64,000 nucleotides of DNA. It comes from Micavibrio sp. Lineage in GTDB: Bacteria; Pseudomonadota; Alphaproteobacteria; Micavibrionales; UBA2020. The DNA is taken from the NCBI GenBank assembly GCA_028283745.1, contig JAPWJZ010000002.1:230503-294502 (forward strand), read 5' to 3'. The notes under the pieces were generated by a model. The model was not told the DNA's origin and made no database searches. It saw only the letters and a list, made by a program, of their open reading frames with translations. A program made the translations under genes and the position numbers. This document shows positions 1 to 7,202 of the stretch, piece by piece (the first letter of the stretch is position 1; each line of letters starts with the position of its first letter).

Positions 1-2
1 TG

Positions 3-25
3 CCCGCCCGTTATGACCGGGCGGG
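3..25 (-). terminator. GC-rich hairpin, possible terminator of the DUF3576 gene
   Basis: A perfect 8-bp inverted repeat (CCCGCCCG / CGGGCGGG) with a 7-nt loop lies 56 bases past the stop of the minus-strand lipoprotein gene. Any minus-strand U-run would fall outside the window, so terminator function is inferred from position only. Confidence 0.35.
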
Positions 26-80
26 GTAAAATTCAGCGTTACCTAATATATTGAAACCGGACAGAACGGCAAAGCAGTTC

Positions 81-656
81 TTAGTTCCGGTTGCCGCCCA
101 GCTGGGCCACGCGCAGGTCGCGGGCGCGGGTCAGGATGGTGTTTTCAATATTCGAGGCCATGTCGGCCGGTACGGGGGCGTCTTTCCAGCCGCCCTTGCC
201 CTGCACCTGCTTGAAGACGGCGACACGCACGCCGTCCGCTCGCAGCTGGCGGTCGAGAATATAGATGTTGGCCTTGAAGCGTTCGCCCGGGGTTTGGGGG
301 TTTTCATACCATTCCGTCAGAATGGTGCCGCCAAAGGGGTCTGCCGTGGCAATCGGCATAAACGAAATAGTATCCAGCGACGCGCGCCACAGGAAGCTGT
401 TTACCCCAATACCGGCAGCACCGCCGCCGCCGTCCTGGTCGTCATTCGTGCCGAACAGCTTGTCGCCCAGCGACTTGCCTTCGCCCCAAACGGTGTCGCG
501 CTTCTGGTCGCTGTACAGAATTTTGTCGGTGCCTTTTTCGCGGGTCGGGTAGCTGGCTTCCTTTTTAACGTCGCTGCTGCAGGCGGAAAGCGCCAGCATC
601 ATGAACAGCGGTGCAACAAGAACAGGACGCGAAAAGCGCGAGAAACGGGATGTCAT
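81..656 (-). CDS. DUF3576 family lipoprotein
   Basis: A 191-residue outer-envelope lipoprotein of the DUF3576 family, which is widespread in alphaproteobacteria and has no established function. The N-terminus has basic residues, a hydrophobic stretch at about 11-24 and a lipobox L-S-A-C at 23-26, so Cys26 would be acylated. A Gly-rich linker near 70-80 precedes the conserved domain, which contains the IGVNSFLWRASLDT segment. The ATG at 656 is chosen because GGAG sits 11 bases upstream and the lipobox spacing is right; a start at 722 would add 22 unlikely residues before the signal. In relatives this family often neighbours leuS and lptE, which would lie left of the window; that is recalled knowledge, not seen here. 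Confidence 0.85.
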   Translation of the reverse strand: MTSRFSRFSRPVLVAPLFMMLALSACSSDVKKEASYPTREKGTDKILYSDQKRDTVWGEGKSLGDKLFGTNDDQDGGGGAAGIGVNSFLWRASLDTISFMPIATADPFGGTILTEWYENPQTPGERFKANIYILDRQLRADGVRVAVFKQVQGKGGWKDAPVPADMASNIENTILTRARDLRVAQLGGNRN

Positions 657-1162
657 GGCGGTTGTATCTCCAATGTGAGAAGCGGGATTGTGCGGGTGTG
701 ATATAGCGAAACCCACACACATATATAGTCAGCACCTTACGCGCCCCTTAAGGTCATTCGTTTTAGCACGGACAATATTGAATTTAAAGCGGCGGCGTGG
801 GGTCGAGTCCCTGCATTCGCCTGTATTTACTCATTTTTATGGATATAGTGATAATATGAAAATAATGCAGATGATTTCCCGGCAAAAACCTGCCCAAACC
901 CATATTTGGGCACATAAATGCACGTTTTAACGGGCTTCCGGCGGCCTGTTAAGTTGTGTCGCGAATGCAACACAAGGGGCGCTCTGTCGCCAAAAGCCGC
1001 TTGTCTTGGTTGACCGTTACACCAAGGCGGGGTTATTTCTCAATGTGTAACGGCGAAAAGCTGCCGGCGGCCATTTGGCTCCAGTGCCCTTTCGCTTGTA
1101 TCAAGAACCGTCTTGGGGAACCCGCAGGGAAAACCGCAAGGCACTTTGGAGGAATTAACACG
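657..1162. other. Long intergenic region between divergent DUF3576 and porin genes
   Basis: About 500 bases without a convincing gene, between two divergent coding sequences, so it must carry both promoters. An 8-bp inverted repeat TGCCCAAA/TTTGGGCA with a 6-nt loop lies at 891-912. A second, CTTGGT/ACCAAG, lies near 1003-1025. The short open frames here have no ribosome binding site and no recognisable content. The porin may therefore have a long leader. Confidence 0.6.
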
Positions 1163-2353
1163 ATGAAAAAAGTACTTCTCGCAGGTACAGCACTCGTAGG
1201 CGCGGCCGTTCTCTCGACCCCCGCTCATGCTGACCTCAAACTCGACCTCGGCGGCTACTTCCGCGGTTACGCAGTTTACTCTGACAACGACGAAGTTAAC
1301 GGCTCTGACGACCAACAAGTCGAATTCCGCCGCGATACCGAAGTTCACTTCACCGGCGAAACCACGACTGACTCGGGCCTGACCGTTGGCGTGCACTCCG
1401 AACTGAAACTCGGCGGTTCCAGCGCCTTTGGCCAGAACCAAGGTAACATCAGCGCTTACACCAACGGCACCACCAACTCCTCCACCGATGAAGCTTATGC
1501 TTACTTCTCCGGCGGCTGGGGCCGCGTCAACTTCGGTTCCGAAGACGGCGCTGCGTACCTCCTGCAGGTTGCTGCTCCTTCGGCTGACTCGAACATCGAC
1601 GGTCTCCGCGTTTACGAACAGTCCTGGGACCAAGCAGCTTGGATTGGTGGCGCCAACCCTGGCAACGCTGGTTTCACCCAGACGATCCTCGGCTACGACA
1701 ACGCAGACTTCAAAAACGCTGACCGCCTGACCTACCTGACCCCGAAATGGAACGGTTTCCAAGCTGGTCTGTCGTATGCTCCGAACGCAACGCAAGATGA
1801 CATCTTCAGCGCAACGAACTCCCCCGCTCAGAACAACAACGTTCTGTTTGACGACATCTGGGAAGCTTCGGCACGTTGGGATGGCGAATTCCAAGGCTTC
1901 GGCATCAGCGTCGGCGGCGGCTACTCGATGGCTAACGCAGAACAAGCTGTTGGCGGCGGTACCGCAGTTGGTTCCGACGACCTGAAAACCTGGGATGCTG
2001 GTCTGAACGTTTCGTACCAAGACTTCTCCCTCGGCGTGGCTTACAAAACCACCAACGAAGGCATCGACACCGACGGCGACCTCGACACTTGGGTTGTTGG
2101 CGCGGCTTGGGACAACGGTCCCTACCACGTTGGCGCTTCGTGGGCTGATTTCCGCGGCGACAACAACACCCTCGCTCTCGGCACCGGTACGGATAGCGTT
2201 GACCTCGATCGTTACACGATCGGTGGCGGCTACACCTACGGCCCCGGCATGACCTTCCGCGGCTCGGTTGCTTACCTGAACGTTGACAGCCCCGCTACTA
2301 CGGCTGCCAGCAGCCAGTACCAAGTCGCTCTCGGTACGGACATCAACTTCTAA
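1163..2353 (+). CDS. Outer-membrane porin, copy 1
   Basis: A 396-residue Gram-negative general porin, expected to form a trimeric beta-barrel for passive diffusion of small solutes. A classic signal peptide (KK, hydrophobic core, cleavage after A-H-A at 23) precedes a mature chain starting DLKLDLGGYFRGY. The chain ends in Asn-Phe, the C-terminal aromatic expected by the BAM machinery. GGAGGA sits 8 bases before the ATG at 1163; the open frame continues upstream to 956, but that part has no signal peptide logic. The next gene is a near-identical copy. A strong terminator follows, so each copy can be transcribed alone. The substrate is unknown. Confidence 0.93.
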   Translation: MKKVLLAGTALVGAAVLSTPAHADLKLDLGGYFRGYAVYSDNDEVNGSDDQQVEFRRDTEVHFTGETTTDSGLTVGVHSELKLGGSSAFGQNQGNISAYTNGTTNSSTDEAYAYFSGGWGRVNFGSEDGAAYLLQVAAPSADSNIDGLRVYEQSWDQAAWIGGANPGNAGFTQTILGYDNADFKNADRLTYLTPKWNGFQAGLSYAPNATQDDIFSATNSPAQNNNVLFDDIWEASARWDGEFQGFGISVGGGYSMANAEQAVGGGTAVGSDDLKTWDAGLNVSYQDFSLGVAYKTTNEGIDTDGDLDTWVVGAAWDNGPYHVGASWADFRGDNNTLALGTGTDSVDLDRYTIGGGYTYGPGMTFRGSVAYLNVDSPATTAASSQYQVALGTDINF

Positions 2354-2383
2354 TTGTCCGACTGATAGACACGATACAAAGGG

Positions 2384-2411
2384 AGAGGCGCCGCAAGGCG
2401 CCTCTTCTTTT
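2384..2411 (+). terminator. Rho-independent terminator of porin copy 1
   Basis: A 9-bp perfect stem AGAGGCGCC/GGCGCCTCT closed by a GCAA tetraloop is followed by a T-rich tract (TCTTTTTG). It starts 31 bases after the porin stop. Confidence 0.93.
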
Positions 2412-2601
2412 TGTTTAAATACATTTATTTCCATAGAACATATAAATAGTGTTTCTTCTGCCACACTCACACCCTGTTATCGCGCAAGTGCAGAGATACC
2501 GTTGCGCCCGGCCGGTGGCGCAGCTAAACATTTAACTACAATAACAAGCCTGTACGGCAGTTGTTGCCGTTCAGAAACTTCTATTTAGGAAACAACACAG
2601 A

Positions 2602-3795
2602 ATGAAAAAGATCCTCCTCGCAGGTTCCGCACTCGTTGGCGTTGCAGCTCTCGCAACCCCCGCTCATGCTGACCTCAAACTCGACCTCGGCGGCTACTTC
2701 CGCGGTTACGCAGTTTACTCCGACAACGACGATGTCGCAGCGTCTGATGACCAGCAGCTCGAATTCCGCCGCGACACCGAAGTTCACTTCACCGGCGAAA
2801 CCACGACTGACTCGGGCCTGACCGTTGGCGTGCACTCCGAACTGAAACTCGGCGGCTCCAGCGCCTTTGGCCAGAACCAAGGTAACCGCAGCGCTTACAC
2901 CAACTTCACCACCAACTCCTCCACCGACGAAGCTTATGCTTACTTCTCCGGCGGCTGGGGCCGCGTCAACTTCGGTTCCGAAGACGGCGCTGCGTACCTC
3001 CTGCAGGTTGCTGCTCCTTCGGCTGACTCGAACATCGACGGTCTCCGCGTTTACGTCCAGTCCTGGGACCAAGCTGCATGGCTCGGCAACGCCAACCCTG
3101 GCAACGCTGGTTTCACCCAGACGATCCTCGGCTACGACAACGCAGACTTCAAAAACGCTGACCGCCTGACCTACCTGACCCCGAAATGGAACGGTTTCCA
3201 AGCTGGTCTGTCGTATGCTCCGAACGCAACGCAAGATGACATCTTCAGCGCAACGAACTCCCCCGCTCAGAACAACAACGTTCTGTTTGACGACATCTGG
3301 GAAGCTTCGGCACGTTGGGACGGCGAATTCCAAGGCTTCGGCATCAGCGCAGGCGCTGGTTACTCGATGGCTAACGCTGAAAACTCTGCTGGCGGCGGTA
3401 CCGCCATCGGTACCGATGACCTGAAAACCTGGGATGCAGGCCTGAACGTTTCCTACCAAGACTTCAGCCTCGGCGTGGCTTACAAAACCACCAACACCGG
3501 CGTTGATACCGACGGCGACCTCGACACTTGGGTTGTTGGCGCGGCTTGGGACAACGGTCCCTACCACGTTGGCGCTTCGTGGGCAGACTTCAACAGCGAT
3601 ACCAACACCTTCGGTATCGGCTCGCCCCTCGCTGGCGGTGTTGACCTCGATCGTTACACGGTCGGTGGCGGCTACACCTACGGCCCCGGCATGACCTTCC
3701 GCGGCTCGGTTGCTTACCTGAACGTTGACAGCAATGCTGGCAACGCTGCAAGCGACCAATACCAAGTCGCAATCGGTACGGACATCAACTTCTAA
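2602..3795 (+). CDS. Outer-membrane porin, copy 2
   Basis: A 397-residue porin, a tandem duplicate of the preceding gene. The signal peptide again ends A-H-A at 23 and the chain ends in Asn-Phe. Long blocks are identical to copy 1 in both protein and DNA, including the stretch from SNIDGLRVY to QGFGIS apart from a few residues. Differences cluster in short Gly/Asn/Asp-rich segments such as the NSDTNTFGIGSPLAGG region, which look like surface loops. The start ATG has AGGA 9 bases upstream. It has its own leader and its own terminator. The pattern suggests recent duplication or gene conversion with loop diversification (inference). Confidence 0.93.
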   Translation: MKKILLAGSALVGVAALATPAHADLKLDLGGYFRGYAVYSDNDDVAASDDQQLEFRRDTEVHFTGETTTDSGLTVGVHSELKLGGSSAFGQNQGNRSAYTNFTTNSSTDEAYAYFSGGWGRVNFGSEDGAAYLLQVAAPSADSNIDGLRVYVQSWDQAAWLGNANPGNAGFTQTILGYDNADFKNADRLTYLTPKWNGFQAGLSYAPNATQDDIFSATNSPAQNNNVLFDDIWEASARWDGEFQGFGISAGAGYSMANAENSAGGGTAIGTDDLKTWDAGLNVSYQDFSLGVAYKTTNTGVDTDGDLDTWVVGAAWDNGPYHVGASWADFNSDTNTFGIGSPLAGGVDLDRYTVGGGYTYGPGMTFRGSVAYLNVDSNAGNAASDQYQVAIGTDINF

Positions 3796-3820
3796 TTGTC
3801 CTGCTGATACAAAGAATAAA

Positions 3821-3853
3821 AAAGGGGCATCCGCAAGGGTGCCCCTTTTTTTA
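3821..3853 (+). terminator. Rho-independent terminator of porin copy 2
   Basis: The stem pairs AAAGGGGCA with TGCCCCTTT and extends inward by a wobble pair and CC/GG around a GCAA loop. A run of seven or more T follows. It shares the GCAA loop design with the copy 1 terminator. Confidence 0.93.
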
Positions 3854-3926
3854 TTTGAGGAATTTTAACGCCTGTACTCTCTGGTTACGGCTTCATTTTA
3901 ACCTGTAAAATGCCTATAACAGTTTC

Positions 3927-5840
3927 ATGAAAAAGAACACGGGCGCACCCGCCAAAGCAGAAGTGTTGTATCGTCAGGCCATCGCGGCGCTTAGCGCCGG
4001 CCGCCTGCCGGAAGGTATCCAGATTCTTACAGCAGCGCTGAAGGAAGACCCTTCTTCCGGCGACATTCACAATGACCTTGCCACAGCCTATTGGCAGGCA
4101 GGGCAGGTCGACGCTGCGGATGCGCATTTCACCACGGCTGTACGCCTCTCTCCCAAAAATGCGAAAGTTCTTGGCCGCTACGGTGCTTTCCTGCTGCAGC
4201 TTGACCGGCTTGATGACGCCGAAAAATTTCTGAAGCGCGCAGAAAAAATCGCCCCGGAGAACGGCGAGGTTGTTGGCAATATCGGCCTGCTGCTGTACCG
4301 CCGCCGCGACTATGCCCGCGCCGAACAGTTTTTGCGCCATGCCGTCAAACTGAACCCCTCGGCCAGCATGCTGCATACCACGCTTGGCAATGTGCTGCGT
4401 GATACGGATAGGCCGAAAGAAGCACGAAAGCATTACGGCGAATCTGTCCGGTTAAACCCGCAAAATGCCGATGGCTGGCGGGGAGTGGGGCAGACGTTCT
4501 TCAGCCTGCACCAGGACGCAGAGGCGATTAGCGCCTTTCGCAAGGCGCTGCACCTGCGGCCCAAGGTTGAAAAGACATGGCACTATCTTTTAAGCGCGCT
4601 GGAGCGAAACAACCAGCTGGAAGAGTACGCTGCCGCATTGGCGGAAGCCGAGCGCCATTTCCCCGGTACGCCTGTTATTGCCCTTGCCAAGGCAAAGATG
4701 TTCCGGCGCCAAAAGAAATATCCTGAAGCGATCGCCTGCCTTGAAACCCTGCTGGCCGGCGTGCGCAACCTTGACGAAGATTGCAAAGTCAACTTTGTGT
4801 ACTACACAGATTTCTGGTTCGAGCTTGCAATGCTTTACGACCGTGTTGATAACCCTGAAAAAGCTTTCGCATGCTACCTGCGCGGCAAAGAAACGCTGCA
4901 GCTGACAGCGGATTTCAAAAGCACAAACAGCACCACCGTTGCGCATGAAGTTGCAAATTATATCGAGAAACTGAAGGCAACACCGCACGTGCCGCCGACG
5001 GCAGAGCTGCCGGTCGATGAAGAAGCATCGCGCCTCGTCTTCCTTGTTGGCTTTCCGCGTTCGGGCACGACACTGCTCGACCAGATCCTTTCCAGCCACC
5101 CGATGGTGACCGTCGCCGAAGAGAAACAGGCTGTCGGCGATATGGGGCACAGGTTGCTGTTGCGGCATGGCGCAGTAACGCCGGAAACGGAGCATATGGC
5201 GGTTTCTGCCGCGCTCGAGCCCATCAGTGAAGAAGAATTGCAGGAGTTGCGCCAGGTATTCTTTAGCGTGCATGGGCATGCTGCAATGAAGGGCAGGGGG
5301 AGCGTCTTCGTTGACAAGCTGCCGCTTAACCTTATGCAGGCACTTCTCATTCAGCGTGTTTTTCCAGAAGCGAAGTTCATTCTGGCACTCCGCCATCCAT
5401 GCGATTCTGTTTTTAGCTGCTTCATGCAGAATTTTGAAATGAATACTGCCATGGTGCGTTTCATGGATATTAACGAGGGCGCCAAGTTTTACGCTGAAGC
5501 CTTCACCATATGGGACCTTATCCGCAGTAAAATCAAAATCGACGCACATGCAACGTACTACGAAGATGTCGTCAGCGATTTCAAGCCGACGGTTACGGCG
5601 CTGCTGGAATTCCTGAAACTGGAATGGACGGATGCCGTGCTGGACTATGATGAAACAGCGCGCAAAAAAGGCCGCATCAATACCCCCAGCTATCATCAGG
5701 TGACGGAAAAAATTTATACCCGCGCTTCCGGCCGCTGGCTGCGCTACAAAAAGCAGCTGCATACAATTCTGCCCGTTTTGCGCCCCTATGCCGAAAAGCA
5801 CGGTTATGACGGTGCTGAATTTGATGAAGCTGATGCATAA
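3927..5840 (+). CDS. TPR-repeat sulfotransferase family protein
   Basis: A 637-residue soluble protein in two parts. Residues about 10-320 are tandem TPR repeats, recognisable by the DPSSGDIHNDLATAYWQAG type of pattern recurring every 34 residues. Residues about 365-630 form a sulfotransferase domain: the PAPS 5'-phosphosulfate loop G-F-P-R-S-G-T-T is at 375-382, and the 3'-phosphate motif with Arg489 and Ser494 lies in the LALRHPCDSVFS segment. The family transfers sulfuryl groups from PAPS to sugars, lipids or tyrosines; the acceptor here is unknown. No signal peptide or membrane segment is seen, so it is probably cytosolic. It stands alone between porin 2 and the thiolase. No strong Shine-Dalgarno precedes the ATG. 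Confidence 0.88.
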   Translation: MKKNTGAPAKAEVLYRQAIAALSAGRLPEGIQILTAALKEDPSSGDIHNDLATAYWQAGQVDAADAHFTTAVRLSPKNAKVLGRYGAFLLQLDRLDDAEKFLKRAEKIAPENGEVVGNIGLLLYRRRDYARAEQFLRHAVKLNPSASMLHTTLGNVLRDTDRPKEARKHYGESVRLNPQNADGWRGVGQTFFSLHQDAEAISAFRKALHLRPKVEKTWHYLLSALERNNQLEEYAAALAEAERHFPGTPVIALAKAKMFRRQKKYPEAIACLETLLAGVRNLDEDCKVNFVYYTDFWFELAMLYDRVDNPEKAFACYLRGKETLQLTADFKSTNSTTVAHEVANYIEKLKATPHVPPTAELPVDEEASRLVFLVGFPRSGTTLLDQILSSHPMVTVAEEKQAVGDMGHRLLLRHGAVTPETEHMAVSAALEPISEEELQELRQVFFSVHGHAAMKGRGSVFVDKLPLNLMQALLIQRVFPEAKFILALRHPCDSVFSCFMQNFEMNTAMVRFMDINEGAKFYAEAFTIWDLIRSKIKIDAHATYYEDVVSDFKPTVTALLEFLKLEWTDAVLDYDETARKKGRINTPSYHQVTEKIYTRASGRWLRYKKQLHTILPVLRPYAEKHGYDGAEFDEADA

Positions 5841-5921
5841 GCTGCAGCAGGGGCTTATATTCCCCCGCCATAACAACAGCTTATGTAAACATTACGTTAC
5901 CGCTTGCTTTCAACCGTTGCC

Positions 5922-5951
5922 GTGCTTAAATCTTAAGCACGAATTTAAGCA
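5922..5951 (+). promoter_or_regulatory. Triple TTAAGCA operator-like site upstream of the thiolase
   Basis: One TGCTTAA half-site (5923-5929) and two TTAAGCA half-sites (5933-5939 and 5945-5951) lie 50-80 bases before the thiolase start. The first two form a perfect 8-bp inverted repeat GTGCTTAA-atc-TTAAGCAC. The first and third form an overlapping inverted repeat. This is typical of a repressor site, but the regulator is not identifiable. Confidence 0.5.
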
Positions 5952-6002
5952 GCAATAGCCCAAGTTATAGCGGGCTTGTTTTTAAAAGCAGGAGAATGAC
6001 CA

Positions 6003-7196
6003 ATGACCCAGCACAATGACCCGATCGTCATCGTCGGCATGGCACGTACGCCGATGGGCGCCTTTCAGGGCGAGCTTAGCAATTTCAGCGCTTCCGACCT
6101 TGGCAAGGTTGCCATTGAAGAAGCGGTGAAACGCGCCAAAGTTGCGGCGGCGGATGTTGATGATGTCATCATGGGCTGCGTGCTGCAGGCAGGGCAGGGC
6201 CAGGCGCCCGCCCGCCAGGCTTCCATTAAAGCCGGTCTGCCGGAAGGCACTACGGCAACCACGCTGAACAAAATGTGCGGCTCCGGCATGAAGGCCGTGA
6301 TGATGGCACATGACAACCTGCTGGCGGGTTCCGCCAGCGTCATGGTCGCGGGCGGCATGGAAAGCATGACCAATGCTCCCTACCTGCTGGACAAAGCCCG
6401 CGGCGGCCTGCGCATGGGCCACGGCAAGGTGATTGACCACATGTTCTTCGACGGCCTTGAAGATGCCTACGACAAAGGCCAGCTGATGGGCGTTTTTGCG
6501 GATGATACCGCGCGCAAATGCCAGATCACCCGCGAAGACCAGGATAACTTCGCGCTCGCCTCGCTGTCCCGCTCGACCGAAGCCACCAAATCCGGCGCGT
6601 TCAAGGCGGAAATCGCCCCCATCACCATCAAGGCCAAAACCGGCGATGTGGTGATTTCGGAAGATGAAGGCCCCAAAAAGGGCAAGCCCGAGAAAATTCC
6701 GACGCTGAAGCCCGCCTTCGGCGCAGACGGCACCGTGACCGCTGCAACATCCTCCGGCATTTCGGACGGCGCAGCCGCGCTTGTCATGATGAAAAAATCC
6801 GAAGCGGAAAAACGCGGCCTGAAAGTTCTGGCGGAAATTAAAGCCCATGCCAGCCATGCGCAGAAACCGTCCGAATTCACGCTGGCACCTATCGGCGCCA
6901 CCAAAAAAGTGCTGGAAAAAGCCGGCTGGACCGCAAAAGACGTTGATCTCTATGAAATCAACGAAGCTTTCGCCGTGGTCACGCTTGCCGCCATGAAAGA
7001 ACTGGGCCTGCCGCATGATAAAGTGAACGTGAACGGCGGCGCCTGCGCCCTTGGCCACCCCATCGGCGCATCGGGCGCGCGCATTATTGTGACGCTGCTG
7101 CATGCGATGGAAAAACGCGGCCTGAAACGCGGCATTGCGTCCCTCTGCATCGGCGGCGGCGAAGGCACCGCCATCGCGCTGGAAAGGGCAGCTTAA
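6003..7196 (+). CDS. Acetyl-CoA C-acetyltransferase (thiolase II)
   Basis: A 397-residue cytosolic thiolase. It condenses two acetyl-CoA to acetoacetyl-CoA or runs in reverse in ketone, fatty-acid or leucine degradation. The catalytic set is complete: Cys92 in NKMCGSGM, His352 in ALGHPIGASG and Cys382 in CIGGGEG. Length is normal. The start has AGGAGA 7 bases upstream. It is a different paralogue from the thiolase at 36448, which is paired with a FadN-like protein. With no phaB or similar neighbour, a biosynthetic role (PHB) is possible but not shown. The inverted repeats upstream suggest dedicated regulation. Confidence 0.93.
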   Translation: MTQHNDPIVIVGMARTPMGAFQGELSNFSASDLGKVAIEEAVKRAKVAAADVDDVIMGCVLQAGQGQAPARQASIKAGLPEGTTATTLNKMCGSGMKAVMMAHDNLLAGSASVMVAGGMESMTNAPYLLDKARGGLRMGHGKVIDHMFFDGLEDAYDKGQLMGVFADDTARKCQITREDQDNFALASLSRSTEATKSGAFKAEIAPITIKAKTGDVVISEDEGPKKGKPEKIPTLKPAFGADGTVTAATSSGISDGAAALVMMKKSEAEKRGLKVLAEIKAHASHAQKPSEFTLAPIGATKKVLEKAGWTAKDVDLYEINEAFAVVTLAAMKELGLPHDKVNVNGGACALGHPIGASGARIIVTLLHAMEKRGLKRGIASLCIGGGEGTAIALERAA

Positions 7197-7202
7197 ACTC
7201 CC

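Noticed and set aside
51..701. Plus-strand frame opposite the DUF3576 lipoprotein
   Set aside because: The minus-strand gene has a lipobox and ribosome site; this frame has neither and is a shadow.
795..822. tRNA T-arm-like string (GGGGTCGAGTCCC)
   Set aside because: The flanking bases cannot form a T-stem or acceptor stem, and no other tRNA parts are upstream. At most a chance match or decayed fragment.
688..930. 80-codon plus-strand frame in the leader region
   Set aside because: No ribosome site, no recognisable content, and the ends run into promoter sequence.
1040..3765. Two long minus-strand open frames opposite the porins (476 and 394 codons)
   Set aside because: They mirror each other only because the porins are duplicates. 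They have repetitive Val/Ala/Arg-rich translations, no signal or ribosome site, and arise from the porin codon pattern.
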